From assembly GCF_900108365.1 (NCBI RefSeq), contig NZ_FNWQ01000002.1, positions 744,001 through 808,000 on the forward strand: a DNA stretch of 64,000 nt. Reading direction: 5' to 3'. The stretch comes from Chryseobacterium culicis. GTDB taxonomy: Bacteria > Bacteroidota > Bacteroidia > Flavobacteriales > Weeksellaceae. The first letter of the stretch is position 1; each line of letters opens with the position of its first letter. Below, one piece after another: positions 47,099-56,514 of the stretch. A program made the position numbers and the translations under genes. The notes under the pieces are model-generated. The model had not been told where the DNA came from. It saw nothing but the letters and a program-made list of their open reading frames with translations, and made no database searches.

Positions 47099-48048
47099 TA
47101 TATCACTTCGTCAATATTATAATTCTTATGTTCGCGGTTCGTTCTGATGATCATTTCTCCTAAAAATCCTGCTACGAAGAGAAGGCTTCCCATAATCATC
47201 ATCGTTAATGCAATATAGAACCATGGATTATTGGTAATCAAATGTCCGTAGATTCCTCTAGCCACATCAATCAGTTTGGAAATTCCTAACCAGAGTGCTG
47301 AAAGAAAACCGACAATAAACATTAAAGTACCCACAGCTCCGAAGAAATGCATAGGCCTTCCTCCGAAACGGCTTACAAACCAAAGGGTTATCAGATCCAG
47401 AAACCCTCTGATAAATCTTTCGGTTCCGAATTTTGAAGTTCCGTACGGCCTTGCCTGGTGCTGTACTTCTTTTTCGGTAATTCTTCTGAAACCTGCATTG
47501 GCAGCCAATACAGGAATATAACGGTGCATATCTCCGTAGACATCCACTGATTTTACGACCTGTCTTTTATAGGCCTTCAGACCGCAATTGAAATCGTGAA
47601 GATAAACCCCTGAAACTTTTCTTGCCGCTGCATTGAATAGTTTTGACGGAATATTTTTCGTCATTACATTATCAAAACGCTTCTTTTTCCAGCCTGAAAC
47701 AATATCATAATTATCATTGATCACCATATTATACAGTTCCGGAATTTCTTCAGGGAAATCCTGTAAATCGGCATCCATTGTAATTACCACATCTCCGTTT
47801 GTTCTTGCAAAAGCGGCATGCAGCGCCTGGGATTTTCCATAATTTCTGGAAAATTTAATCGCGTGGATCTGAGGATGCTGAACTTTCATATTCTCAATAA
47901 TACTCCACGACAAATCCGTACTTCCATCGTCTACAAACCAGATCTCATAAGATAAATTGCTGGTTGTGCATACTTTATCAATTCTTGAGAAAAGCTCTTC
48001 CAGAGAGTCTTCTTCGTTCAGTAACGGAATAACTATAGATAAATTCAT
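47098..48048 (-). CDS. GtrB/DPM1-type family 2 glycosyltransferase
   Basis: A 316-residue enzyme with a cytoplasmic GT-A domain and two C-terminal membrane helices (about 235-258 and 273-298). Motifs are LSIVIPLLNEEDSLEELF, WFVDDGSTDLSW, KFSRNYGKSQALHAA, the metal-binding TMDADLQDFPEEIP and DFNCGLKAYKR. Relatives (GtrB, ArnC, dolichyl-phosphate mannose synthase) load a sugar on polyprenyl phosphate at the inner face, making donors for GT-C enzymes. Two GT-C-like enzymes are encoded at 18703-23771. The sugar is not predictable. It lies 16 bases after the DUF4199 gene and is coupled to the next gene. Confidence 0.9.
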   Translation of the reverse strand: MNLSIVIPLLNEEDSLEELFSRIDKVCTTSNLSYEIWFVDDGSTDLSWSIIENMKVQHPQIHAIKFSRNYGKSQALHAAFARTNGDVVITMDADLQDFPEEIPELYNMVINDNYDIVSGWKKKRFDNVMTKNIPSKLFNAAARKVSGVYLHDFNCGLKAYKRQVVKSVDVYGDMHRYIPVLAANAGFRRITEKEVQHQARPYGTSKFGTERFIRGFLDLITLWFVSRFGGRPMHFFGAVGTLMFIVGFLSALWLGISKLIDVARGIYGHLITNNPWFYIALTMMIMGSLLFVAGFLGEMIIRTNREHKNYNIDEVI

Positions 48049-48064
48049 TTAATTTTAATAAAAA

Positions 48065-48667
48065 TTAGGCTTGATTGGTTTCTTCGGGCTGATGTAATGT
48101 TCTTGTTCTGAAAAACGCTCCAAAAAACACCGACAAAACTACGTAAAATATAAGAATTGCTGCAAAATATCCTGAAAAATGACTTGCTGTAAGCATATCT
48201 TTTCCTTTAACTGCCTCAGGAGTGAAGCTTTGCAATCTTTCTTTGTATTTCTGATCCAGCTCGTCAATATCTTTCTGATGCTTCAGAATTTTTCTTGCAG
48301 AGGTATATTCTGTATCCAGTTCAGATTTTTGTCTCTGAACATACTGGTAGTTCAGCAGCTTTTTAGCAGCCGGGTCTACAAAATTTAAAAAGGCATAAAT
48401 ACTGAAAATTGAAAGGATGCCTCCCACAAACATCGGGACGAATGCTCTTTTGAAGGCCTCTTTGAATTTTACTACTCTATGGGTGTTCCAATAGGATTTT
48501 ACAGACCAGAATGCTGCCCCGGCATACAGAAGAGGCAAAACAAAAGCATTGGCTTTCAAAGAGATATCAAAATAATTGATTCCTGAGAAAAAAGTGTATA
48601 CTACAAAGAAAACGATCATTGTAGCGATAAAAAGTATAATTCCTAGTGTTGATGGACTTTTCGTCAT
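48065..48667 (-). CDS. DUF4199-family membrane protein
   Basis: A 200-residue inner-membrane protein with four helices (about 7-27, 38-56, 75-95 and 165-187) and a long charged loop of about 65 residues between the last two, a DUF4199 feature. The ATG at 48667 is used because it puts the first helix at the N terminus; an in-frame start at 48745 adds a basic tail with no support. It is the first gene of the operon with the GT2 and small membrane protein genes. Its function is unknown. Confidence 0.8.
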   Translation of the reverse strand: MTKSPSTLGIILFIATMIVFFVVYTFFSGINYFDISLKANAFVLPLLYAGAAFWSVKSYWNTHRVVKFKEAFKRAFVPMFVGGILSIFSIYAFLNFVDPAAKKLLNYQYVQRQKSELDTEYTSARKILKHQKDIDELDQKYKERLQSFTPEAVKGKDMLTASHFSGYFAAILIFYVVLSVFFGAFFRTRTLHQPEETNQA

Positions 48668-48764
48668 ATTTAATTTTTTAGAAAAAAGTTGAAAAATTTT
48701 CCCTCTAAATGTCAGGCGTTTAGCTTTACCACTGCATTTTTTCAACTAATTTTCTGTAATAAAG

Positions 48765-48795
48765 TTTTGAAGTTTATAAAATATTCCTACCTTTG
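48765..48795 (+). promoter_or_regulatory. ffs: Promoter of the SRP RNA gene
   Basis: TTTTG (48765-48769) and TACCTTTG (48788-48795) are 18 bases apart, the best consensus Bacteroidota promoter in the window, placed directly before the RNA. Confidence 0.7.
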
Positions 48796-48799
48796 CAAC

Positions 48800-48900
48800 G
48801 GCAAGTCCTAAACAACCAGCTCCTGAGAATCCTCCAGGGTGGGAACGCAGCAAAGGTAATCGGTCGTAGCGGTGTGATTTAGGTAGCTTGCCATTTTTTT
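48800..48900 (+). ncRNA. ffs: Signal recognition particle RNA (4.5S type)
   Basis: A roughly 100-base RNA whose ends pair (GGCAAG / CTTGCC, then CCTAAA / TTTAGG). The centre contains AGGGTGGGAACGCAGCA, which lines up base for base with the E. coli domain IV core AGG-U-CC-GGAA-GG-A-AGCAG: the GGAA tetraloop closed by G-C, and the symmetric-loop AGCA that Ffh binds. With Ffh it targets membrane proteins cotranslationally. A strong promoter precedes it and the T10 tract after CTTGCC acts as terminator. Exact ends are estimated from pairing. Confidence 0.9.
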
Positions 48901-49013
48901 TTGTCTTAAAGTAAGAAGAGAGGTAATTTGATAATTATCTTTTTTTGTTTTTAATACTTTACGCATCATTTTCATTTTTCTAATTTTCAGATTACCTCCG
49001 GTTCAGTTATTGA

Positions 49014-49700
49014 TTAAAATTCGAAAGTTTCTCCTAATTTTGGTAAAACAAGTTCTACATTTTTATCGGCAAAATGCTTTAATGCACTTTCATGGTTGAT
49101 TTCTATAGCAGGGAAAGTATCAAAGTGACATCCGATTACTTTCGGTGTTTTTAACAGCTCTGCCGCTGCAAAAGAAGCTTTTCTTGGACACATGGTGTAG
49201 TGGCTTCCAATGGGAAGAATAGACAGATCAATATTTCCGTATAGTCTCGGGAACAGCTCCATATCAGCCATTACTCCTGTATCACCTGCCAGATAGATGT
49301 TTTTACCTTCAGGAAGTCTGAAGATATACCCTACAGCAAAGCCTCCATAGCTGCCATCCGGAAAAGAACTTGTATGATGGGCCGGAACCATGGAAATTTT
49401 AAGATCGTCGATTTTAGCCGATCCTCCTAAGTTTACATCGTCTTTGTTTTTGGCCTGCTGGAAATAACCGCATACTTCCGGAACTCCAATAATGGTAGCT
49501 TCCGGATAATGCTGCAATACTTCTGCTACATCAGCAATATGGTCACCGTGCGCATGAGTCAGCAGAATGTAGTCGATTTTTTGAGCAGCAATATCAAAGC
49601 CTGACTCTGCTTTTTTGTAGTTGTAAAAAGGGTCACTCAAAATTGTTTTGTCCTTGTACGTGAACAGGAAACAGTTTTGCCCTAAGAATTGTATTTTCAT
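49014..49700 (-). CDS. UPF0173/UlaG-like metallo-beta-lactamase-fold hydrolase
   Basis: A 228-residue cytoplasmic enzyme with a binuclear metal site: LLTHAHGDHIAD (about 46-57), PAHHTSSFPDGS (about 106), YLAGDTGVMAD (about 136) and a late VIGCHFDTFP (about 188). This is the UPF0173 (YtkL-like) group of metal-dependent hydrolases, substrate unknown. The ATG at 49700 (MKIQFLGQNCF) is chosen because the family begins there; a longer frame to 49742 has no support. It follows the START-like gene by 118 bases on the same strand. Confidence 0.88.
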   Translation of the reverse strand: MKIQFLGQNCFLFTYKDKTILSDPFYNYKKAESGFDIAAQKIDYILLTHAHGDHIADVAEVLQHYPEATIIGVPEVCGYFQQAKNKDDVNLGGSAKIDDLKISMVPAHHTSSFPDGSYGGFAVGYIFRLPEGKNIYLAGDTGVMADMELFPRLYGNIDLSILPIGSHYTMCPRKASFAAAELLKTPKVIGCHFDTFPAIEINHESALKHFADKNVELVLPKLGETFEF

Positions 49701-49818
49701 TTTAAATTTAATTTCAATTATTATTAAACACAAATGACTCAAATAATTTCATAAACAGCACCATGAGAGTAGTGATATTTGTGAAAGCATCCGCGTCATT
49801 CGTGTTTTCTTTAATTTA

Positions 49819-50265
49819 TTATTTCTGTGGGAATTTATCTTCAATCAGTCTTAGATTAATTCCATGTTCCAGATAAGCTTTACAGCCGTCTAAAACGGTG
49901 GTAAAACCTCCTGTATTATCATTAATTACTTTTAACAGCTCTTCGCCTGTCTGGCTGAATCCGTAGCTTTTAATGATAACCAGAGTTCCTTTTTCCATGG
50001 CTTTGAATTCATAGTCTACTTTTGTTGAAGGATCTCCCCATTCCGTTCTGATGAGTTGGTTCGGGATGATCTGGTGAACATTCACAACAGATTTCACGCC
50101 GTACATTTCCCATTCCCAGGTAATGGTTTTACCTTCTTCCAGCTTTCCGGTAGATTTTGTAAACCAGAAATGAGTGGTTACTTCCGGATTGATGAATGCT
50201 TCAAAAACATCCTCAATGGGTTTTCTGATCAGCATTTGAGCTTCAACATAGACACTGGAATTCAT
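49819..50265 (-). CDS. SRPBCC/AHSA1-like (START superfamily) protein
   Basis: A 148-residue protein of the helix-grip fold. Typical segments are AQMLIRKPIEDVFEAFINPE at the start, then WFTKSTGKLEEGKTITWEWEM (broken here by position) and a C-terminal long helix beginning GGFTTVLDGCKAYLEHG. The group binds hydrophobic ligands or acts as co-chaperone-like domains; ligand unknown. It lies 17 bases after menA and is probably cotranscribed with it, though a menaquinone role has no sequence support. Confidence 0.85.
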   Translation of the reverse strand: MNSSVYVEAQMLIRKPIEDVFEAFINPEVTTHFWFTKSTGKLEEGKTITWEWEMYGVKSVVNVHQIIPNQLIRTEWGDPSTKVDYEFKAMEKGTLVIIKSYGFSQTGEELLKVINDNTGGFTTVLDGCKAYLEHGINLRLIEDKFPQK

Positions 50266-50282
50266 AGGTGGTTTATTTTAAA

Positions 50283-51212
50283 TTATTTAAATAAATTAAG
50301 TCCGACTGCTGTAAGAATAGCCATTACAAATGTCATGATTCCTACCTGCTTTAGATATTGATCTAATTCTTTCGGTTCTTTTACAGAAAGAATCTTTCTC
50401 CTCAGTTTTGATAATGGGAATAACAGAATCATGACGATGAAAACGTAGTAGTTTTGTCCCTGCATGAAACCATTTATTCCTAAAAACATAAGGATCAGCA
50501 ATAATGGAAGCTGTAACAGCACCATTTCATAGATCATGGCATTTTTGAATCCGATTCTCAACGCAAAGCTGTTTTTTCCGGATAATTTATCACTTTCGAT
50601 GTCTCTCATGTTATTCAGGTTAAGAACTGCCATGCTCATCATTCCCACAGCTGTCCCTGGTAACAATATATCCCAGCTGAACGTTTTTGTAAAGAGGAAA
50701 TAACTTCCACATACAGAAACCAATCCAAAAAAGATAAACACGAAGATGTCTCCCAATCCCATGTATCCGTAAGGTTTTTTACCGACTGTATATCCAATTG
50801 CGGCCAGAATACTTGCTACGCCCAATCCTATGAAGATATAGAATTCATTCATATAATCTGGAATGAAAGCTACATACAGCAAAGCAATGGTAGCAATAAA
50901 AGATAATGCTGCGAAAAGAATGACTGCATTTTTCATCTGTTTTGCAGTAATTTTTCCTGATGCCACCGCTCTTGCTTCTGCTTCATTGATTCTTTTGGCA
51001 TCGGTTCCTTTTATACCGTCACCATAATCATTCGCATAATTTGATAAAATCTGGTATAAAAGCGTTACCAAAAGAGCGAGTGCAAGGATCTTCCAGTCCC
51101 ATGTTCCGCCTTCTCCGTAAAGTCTCCATTTTGCAATGAAGGCCCCCATAATAATTCCGCTTAGGGAAAGCGGTAAAGTTCTTAGCCTTGCGGCTTTTAT
51201 CCAATCTGTCAT
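50283..51212 (-). CDS. menA: 1,4-dihydroxy-2-naphthoate polyprenyltransferase MenA
   Basis: A 309-residue UbiA-superfamily membrane enzyme that prenylates dihydroxynaphthoate with loss of CO2, giving demethylmenaquinone. Nine or so helices carry the first Asp-rich motif NYANDYGDGIKGTD (about 62) and the second, NNMRDIESDKLSGK (about 200), both needed for magnesium-diphosphate binding. The start AARLRTLPLSLSGI is typical of MenA. menB is directly upstream on the same strand (75-base gap with a hairpin); the START-like gene follows. Confidence 0.95.
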   Translation of the reverse strand: MTDWIKAARLRTLPLSLSGIIMGAFIAKWRLYGEGGTWDWKILALALLVTLLYQILSNYANDYGDGIKGTDAKRINEAEARAVASGKITAKQMKNAVILFAALSFIATIALLYVAFIPDYMNEFYIFIGLGVASILAAIGYTVGKKPYGYMGLGDIFVFIFFGLVSVCGSYFLFTKTFSWDILLPGTAVGMMSMAVLNLNNMRDIESDKLSGKNSFALRIGFKNAMIYEMVLLQLPLLLILMFLGINGFMQGQNYYVFIVMILLFPLSKLRRKILSVKEPKELDQYLKQVGIMTFVMAILTAVGLNLFK

Positions 51213-51238
51213 ACTATTTATAAGTAATAAGCAATGGG

Positions 51239-51274
51239 TAATAAGTAATGAAGAATATTGCTCATTACTTATTA
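51239..51274. repeat. Stem-loop between menB and menA
   Basis: A perfect 13-base inverted repeat, TAATAAGTAATGA / TCATTACTTATTA, with a 10-base loop. A neighbouring copy of TAAGTAATAA lies at 51221-51230. There is no T tract, so it is not an ordinary terminator; an mRNA-stabilising or attenuating hairpin is possible. Confidence 0.75.
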
Positions 51275-51287
51275 TTCATCACTAATG

Positions 51288-52124
51288 TTATGATATCCAC
51301 TGGTCTTCTCCGAAGTTGGGCTTTCTTTTTTCAAGGAATGCGTTTCTTCCTTCCTGAGCTTCTTCTGTCATGTAAGCCAGGCGGGTTGCTTCTCCTGCGA
51401 AAACCTGCTGTCCTACCATACCGTCATCTGTAAGGTTCATGGCAAATTTCAGCATTCTGATAGAAGTTGGAGATTTGGCTAATATTTCCTGAGCCCACTC
51501 GTATGCGGTATCTTCCAATTCTGCATGTGGAACTACTTTGTTTACCATTCCCATTTCGAAAGCTTCCTGAGCGGAATAGTTTCTTCCCAAAAAGAAAATT
51601 TCACGGGCTTTTTTCTGTCCTACCATTTTGGCCAGGTAAGCGGAACCGTATCCTCCGTCAAAACTTGTAACGTCTGCATCTGTCTGTTTGAAAATAGCAT
51701 GCTCTTCACTTGCTAAAGTAAGGTCACATACTACATGAAGTGAGTGTCCACCACCAACGGCCCATCCCGGAACCACTGCAATCACCACTTTAGGCATAAA
51801 ACGGATCAGACGCTGAACTTCCAGGATATTCAAACGGTGTCTTCCGTCTTCTCCTACATATCCCTGATGTCCTCTGGCTCTCTGATCACCTCCACTGCAA
51901 AAGGCCCATCCTCCGTCTTTGGGACTTGGTCCTTCACCTGAAAGCAATACAACCCCTATGGAAGGATCTTCATAGGCATCATAAAAAGCATCATATAATT
52001 CTGAGGTTGTTTTAGGTCTGAAAGCGTTACGTACCTCTGGTCTGTTGAAAGCAATCCTTGCTACTCCGTTAGATTTTTTATAGGTAATATCTTCGTATTC
52101 CTTGGCGGTTTTCCACTCGATCAT
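51288..52124 (-). CDS. menB: 1,4-dihydroxy-2-naphthoyl-CoA synthase MenB
   Basis: A 278-residue crotonase-fold enzyme that closes o-succinylbenzoyl-CoA to dihydroxynaphthoyl-CoA in menaquinone synthesis. Motifs are AFNRPEVRNAFRPKT (about 24-38), FCSGGDQRARGHQGY (oxyanion hole, about 75), VPGWAVGGGHSLHV and DVTSFDGGYGSAYLA (about 151). The C-terminal LEKRKPNF is typical. A -7 box lies 18 bases upstream. menA follows on the same strand. Confidence 0.97.
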   Translation of the reverse strand: MIEWKTAKEYEDITYKKSNGVARIAFNRPEVRNAFRPKTTSELYDAFYDAYEDPSIGVVLLSGEGPSPKDGGWAFCSGGDQRARGHQGYVGEDGRHRLNILEVQRLIRFMPKVVIAVVPGWAVGGGHSLHVVCDLTLASEEHAIFKQTDADVTSFDGGYGSAYLAKMVGQKKAREIFFLGRNYSAQEAFEMGMVNKVVPHAELEDTAYEWAQEILAKSPTSIRMLKFAMNLTDDGMVGQQVFAGEATRLAYMTEEAQEGRNAFLEKRKPNFGEDQWIS

Positions 52125-52141
52125 CTTATAAAAATTTTTCT

Positions 52142-52149
52142 CAAAGATA
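52142..52149 (-). promoter_or_regulatory. Probable -7 promoter box of menB
   Basis: On the minus strand TATCTTTG matches TAnnTTTG, ending 18 bases before the menB ATG. No clear -33 TTG. Confidence 0.4.
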
Positions 52150-52293
52150 CGGAATTACAGAGAATTTCTGTAGGAGAAATTTGCAGATCATTGCTATAAA
52201 TACGATAAATTCTGAATGACGGATTTCCGGCTGTCGATACGCAATAAAAGAGCTGTTTTTGAAGTAATTTGAGTAACTAATTTTATGAAAAAC

Positions 52294-52324
52294 AAAAGCC
52301 GGAACATTTCTGTTCCGGCTTTTT
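52294..52324 (-). terminator. Terminator of gyrA-TPR unit
   Basis: A 13-base perfect stem, AAAAGCCGGAACA / TGTTCCGGCTTTT, with a TTTC loop, starting 21 bases past the TPR gene's stop. Confidence 0.9.
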
Positions 52325-52344
52325 ATTACTGAGTTATTCAATGA

Positions 52345-53376
52345 TTACTTGGCAGCTCCGCTTAGCTCGGCTTCTTTCGCTTTCATTTCTTTAACTTTAT
52401 CCATGTTTTTAGTTACCATGTAAATTTCTTTTAATGCAGAAACGGCATCAATGCTTTTTGGATTTGCTTTATACCATCCTTCAGCGTATGGCAAAGCTTT
52501 TGTAAATCTCTCTCTTCTTTCGTCGATCAATTTAGAAGCTTCATCCGGCTTGTCTTTTCTCAAAGCGTTGATTTGGCCTACAGTTTTAGCATCATCACCA
52601 ATAGTAGTATATACTAAGTTTTGGTAAGCATCTGAGAAATCCGGCTTAAGCTCAACTGCTTTTTTGAATGATTCAATAGCATCGTTAGCCGTTGCTGGAT
52701 TTTTCGCCTGCATTACTCCAAGGTTATACCAGTTTGTAGGATCGCTTGGGTTTTTAGCAAGCTGCTCTTTCAATCCTGAAACAAATTTATCTGTGTTTCC
52801 AGACTGAAGATATGCTGTTGTCTGAGCTTCTTTAAGTTTAGCATTATTCGGGAATTTTGCTAATCCTTTTTCAATAACCGGAAGAGCCTCCGGGCTTTTT
52901 GCGTTAAGAAGTAATGAAGCAAGCGTTTCATATAAGTCCGGTTCTATGCTTTTTGTCTGCTCAGTTTTGAAGTCAGAATAGTCTGAATTCTTTTTCATAA
53001 GCTCCCAGGTAGATTTATCAAGGTTTACCACCTGTCCTGTTTTCTTTTCTTTAGCAGTGTAGGTAGTTTCTACTCCTGTAAATCCGGAATTAACAAGATC
53101 TGTAAATATTTTGATAGACTGGTCATTGTTATTTGCTAAAGCGTGGCTAAGTCCGGCATAATACATATATATTTTGTTGTCCTGACCGCTAGACTTTAAT
53201 AAGTCATAAACTTCAATGAACTTCGGTGCTGCTGCTGCATAGTTTTTTGCATTGTATGCATCCATAGCAACTTTGTTCGCTTCCTGAAGCTGAGCATTCA
53301 AAGCATTGGCATCTTTTTTCTGCCCAAAAGCAAAAGCAGATGCTACGATAGCCATTCCTAAAATTAGTTTCTTCAT
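52345..53376 (-). CDS. Exported tetratricopeptide-repeat protein
   Basis: A 343-residue protein with a signal peptide (about 1-18, ending AFG) and several TPR units. The clearest is NPSDPTNWYNLGVMQAKNPA followed by ESFKKAVELKPDFSDAYQNL (about 207-250); another is YAEGWYKANPKSIDAVSALKEIY near the C terminus. TPR proteins scaffold complexes in the periplasm. It lies 30 bases after gyrA with no terminator between, so the two are probably cotranscribed, a pairing without obvious functional meaning. Confidence 0.82.
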   Translation of the reverse strand: MKKLILGMAIVASAFAFGQKKDANALNAQLQEANKVAMDAYNAKNYAAAAPKFIEVYDLLKSSGQDNKIYMYYAGLSHALANNNDQSIKIFTDLVNSGFTGVETTYTAKEKKTGQVVNLDKSTWELMKKNSDYSDFKTEQTKSIEPDLYETLASLLLNAKSPEALPVIEKGLAKFPNNAKLKEAQTTAYLQSGNTDKFVSGLKEQLAKNPSDPTNWYNLGVMQAKNPATANDAIESFKKAVELKPDFSDAYQNLVYTTIGDDAKTVGQINALRKDKPDEASKLIDERRERFTKALPYAEGWYKANPKSIDAVSALKEIYMVTKNMDKVKEMKAKEAELSGAAK

Positions 53377-53406
53377 AATAACTATTTTATATTTATATTG
53401 TACAAT

Positions 53407-56004
53407 TTATTCTTCAGAATCAGAACTCCCGTTTTCCTCTGCTTCGTTTTCATTTTCAGCCTGAGGTGCATCATTTTCCTGGTTATCAAATAGTGTTCCT
53501 ACTACTCCTTCTTCTGTTTCTTCAAGAAGTTCTTCAGAATCTTCTTCTACATCTTTATCCATTTCTACTTTTGCGATGGCTGCAATTTCGTCATTTTTCT
53601 TAAGGTTGATCAGCTTCACTCCCTGCGTATTTCTACCCATTACTCTCATTTCATCCATTCCCATTCTGATGGCAACACCGGATTTATTGATGATCATCAA
53701 TCCATCCTCATCGGTTACGTTCTGAATAGCGATAAGATTTCCTGTTTTTTCAGTAATGTTCAGGGTGATAACACCTTTTCCACCTCTGTTGGTAATTCTG
53801 TAGTCTTCTACTGCAGTTCTCTTTCCGTATCCTTTTTCCGATACTACAAGTACTGTTTCGTTCTCTACATCATTCACAACAATCATACCAATAGCCTCAT
53901 CATCGTCTTCCATGGCAATACCTCTCACCCCGATGGACCCTCTTCCTACTTCTCTTACTTTTTCTTCAGGGAAACGGATACATTTACCGTTTTTGGTTGC
54001 AATCATGATCTGAGATGTTCCGTTTGTAAGATAAGCTCCTAACAACTGGTCATTATCCCTGATTTCGATAGCATTTACACCGTTTACTCTTGGTCTTGAA
54101 TAGGCTTCTAATGATGTTTTCTTGATCGTACCGTTTTTGGTAACCATCACAACGCTCATTTGATTCACATATTCGGAATCTTTCAGGTTATTGGTTCTTA
54201 TATAGGCCTTGATCTTATCATCCGGTTCAATGTTGATCAGGTTTTGTACTGCTCTTCCTTTTGCTGTTTTGGAGCCTTCAGGAATTTCAAATACTCTGAG
54301 CCAGTAACATCTTCCTTTTTCTGTAAAGAATAACATATACTGGTGGTTGGTCGCAGAAACTATATATTCAAGGAAATCGGAATCTCTTGTGGTAGCAGCT
54401 TTATTTCCTACACCTCCTCTGCTTTGAATTTTATATTCGGACAGTGAAGTTCTCTTGATATATCCTGCATGCGAGATGGTAAGAACTACGGATTCATTCG
54501 GGATGATATCTTCAATAGACATTTCTCCTCCTGAATAATCAATTTCTGTTCTTCTTTCGTCTCCGTATTTTTCTTTAATTTCAATTAATTCATCTTTGAT
54601 GATCTGGAATCTTCTTGGCTCGTTGGCAAGGATATCTTCCAAATTTGCAATTTCTTTCATGATTGCATCGTACTCATCGCGGATCTTATCAAGCTCCATT
54701 CCTGTAAGACGGGCCAGTCTTAGATCAAGAATCGCCTGTGCCTGAATATCTGACAGTTCAAAAGCCTCAATTAAGCCTTCTTTTGCAGCCTGAGGGTTTG
54801 CGCTGTGGCGGATGATAGAGATGGCTCTGTCCAGGGAATCCTGAGTTCCTATCACTTTCATGAACCCTTCAAGAATATGTGCTCTTTCTTTTGCTTTTTT
54901 AAGCTCAAACTGGGTTCTTCTTACAATTACTTCATGCCTGTGCTCTACAAAATGATGAATGATGTCCTTAAGATTCAGCTGTTCCGGTCTTCCGTGTACC
55001 AATGCAATATTATTGACACTGAAAGAAGTCTGAAGTGCTGTATATTTATATAATAAGTTAAGTACTACATTCGGAATGGCATCATTTTTCAGTTCATATA
55101 CAATACGAAGTCCCTTTCTATCCGATTCGTCTCTGATCTCGTGGATACCAGGGATTTTTTCGTCTTTAATGAGCTCTGCTGTTCTGGCGATCATTTCAGC
55201 TTTGTTCACCTGATAAGGGATTTCAGTAACAATAATAGCGTTTCTGTTTCCGATTTCGTCGAAGTTTACTTTAGCTCTTAAAACTACTCTACCTCTTCCG
55301 GTATGGAAAGCATCTCTTACACCATCGTAACCATAGATGATACCTCCTGTAGGGAAATCCGGAGCAATGATGTGCTGCATCAGCTCATCAATAGTGATTT
55401 CCTTATTATCAATATAGGCACAGATAGCATCTACAGATTCTGACAGGTTATGCGGCGCCATATTGGTTGCCATCCCCACTGCAATACCTGAAGTACCATT
55501 CACCAAAAGGTTAGGAACTTTTGTAGGCATTACCGTTGGTTCCTGTAAGCTGTCGTCAAAGTTATTCTGGAAATCTACGGTCTCTTTGTCCAGGTCTGAA
55601 AGAACCTCATCAGAGATCTTTTTCAATCTTGCCTCGGTATAACGCATTGCTGCAGGCGGGTCACCATCCATTGATCCGAAGTTACCCTGTCCGTCTACCT
55701 GAGGATAACGTAAGCTCCAGTCCTGGGCCATTCTTACCATAGCATCGTAAACAGAGGAATCTCCGTGCGGGTGATATTTACCCAAAACGTCCCCAACAAT
55801 TCTCGCAGATTTTAAATATTTTCTATTAGAAAACACCCCTAGTCCATACATACCATACAGTACTCTTCTATGAACGGGTTTCAAGCCGTCTCTTACATCC
55901 GGTAACGCTCTTGAAACGATAACGGACATCGAATAATCGATGTAAGACGACTTCATTTCATCAACAATGTTGATAGGAATCAGTCTTTCTCCTTCTTTTT
56001 GCAT
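53407..56004 (-). CDS. gyrA: DNA gyrase subunit A
   Basis: An 865-residue type II topoisomerase subunit that cuts and religates DNA for negative supercoiling with GyrB. The catalytic tyrosine is Y122 (MRYTEARL). The quinolone-resistance region [17 protein letters not shown] has S83, S84 and D87, in E. coli numbering without offset, so the two main positions are wild-type-like. The C-terminal beta-pinwheel shows [10 protein letters not shown] and NRGGKGVI, the former a degenerate GyrA box. The tail is strongly acidic (about the last 50 residues). The ATG at 56004 is used; an upstream TTG adds two residues. Confidence 0.98.
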   Translation of the reverse strand: MQKEGERLIPINIVDEMKSSYIDYSMSVIVSRALPDVRDGLKPVHRRVLYGMYGLGVFSNRKYLKSARIVGDVLGKYHPHGDSSVYDAMVRMAQDWSLRYPQVDGQGNFGSMDGDPPAAMRYTEARLKKISDEVLSDLDKETVDFQNNFDDSLQEPTVMPTKVPNLLVNGTSGIAVGMATNMAPHNLSESVDAICAYIDNKEITIDELMQHIIAPDFPTGGIIYGYDGVRDAFHTGRGRVVLRAKVNFDEIGNRNAIIVTEIPYQVNKAEMIARTAELIKDEKIPGIHEIRDESDRKGLRIVYELKNDAIPNVVLNLLYKYTALQTSFSVNNIALVHGRPEQLNLKDIIHHFVEHRHEVIVRRTQFELKKAKERAHILEGFMKVIGTQDSLDRAISIIRHSANPQAAKEGLIEAFELSDIQAQAILDLRLARLTGMELDKIRDEYDAIMKEIANLEDILANEPRRFQIIKDELIEIKEKYGDERRTEIDYSGGEMSIEDIIPNESVVLTISHAGYIKRTSLSEYKIQSRGGVGNKAATTRDSDFLEYIVSATNHQYMLFFTEKGRCYWLRVFEIPEGSKTAKGRAVQNLINIEPDDKIKAYIRTNNLKDSEYVNQMSVVMVTKNGTIKKTSLEAYSRPRVNGVNAIEIRDNDQLLGAYLTNGTSQIMIATKNGKCIRFPEEKVREVGRGSIGVRGIAMEDDDEAIGMIVVNDVENETVLVVSEKGYGKRTAVEDYRITNRGGKGVITLNITEKTGNLIAIQNVTDEDGLMIINKSGVAIRMGMDEMRVMGRNTQGVKLINLKKNDEIAAIAKVEMDKDVEEDSEELLEETEEGVVGTLFDNQENDAPQAENENEAEENGSSDSEE

Positions 56005-56154
56005 AAACAAATTTTATTGTAATGATATTCAAACCTTTAGCTGTAAGGCTGAAAATTATTTATTTCCAATTTTTATTAACGGGCTAATTTACGAAAAAAA
56101 TGCCGATTTTTGCTGTAGAATTTATCCAAAAAAATCTTAAAAATTCATAAAAAT

Positions 56155-56469
56155 ATGGGCATACTGAGTATAACTTTCCACTGTACAAAAGATAACCTCG
56201 AAGAATGGGAAAATTATATTGATGAAACATTGGTTTTAATGACTGAAAACCTGATGGATGTCAACCAATATATACTTTCTGAGGTGCACAGTGATTATAT
56301 AGAAGAAGGTAAAAATTACAACCTGCTGTTGGTTTTCGATAATGAAGAAACGCGGGAAGATTTCATACAAAGTGAGCTTCTGAATATTTCTGAAAGAATT
56401 GAGAAAAAGTTCGGGCAGGAAGTAATGATTTTTAATACCTTTCTGAATCCTAAAAAATCAAGATTATAA
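56155..56469 (+). CDS. DUF4286-family protein
   Basis: A 104-residue cytoplasmic protein with an alpha/beta ferredoxin-like pattern: LSITFHCTKDNLEEWENYID at the start and YNLLLVFDNEETREDFIQSE in the middle, ending EVMIFNTFLNP. This is the DUF4286 family, widespread in Bacteroidota, function unknown. It diverges from gyrA and has its own terminator. Confidence 0.82.
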   Translation: MGILSITFHCTKDNLEEWENYIDETLVLMTENLMDVNQYILSEVHSDYIEEGKNYNLLLVFDNEETREDFIQSELLNISERIEKKFGQEVMIFNTFLNPKKSRL

Positions 56470-56480
56470 CTGACCCTAAA

Positions 56481-56514
56481 AAAAAGCACTGAAATTATCA
56501 GTGCTTTCTTTTTT
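56481..56514. terminator. Bidirectional terminator after the DUF4286 gene
   Basis: Stem AAAGCACTGA / TCAGTGCTTT with an AATTA loop, flanked by A8 and T-rich runs, between convergent genes. Confidence 0.88.
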
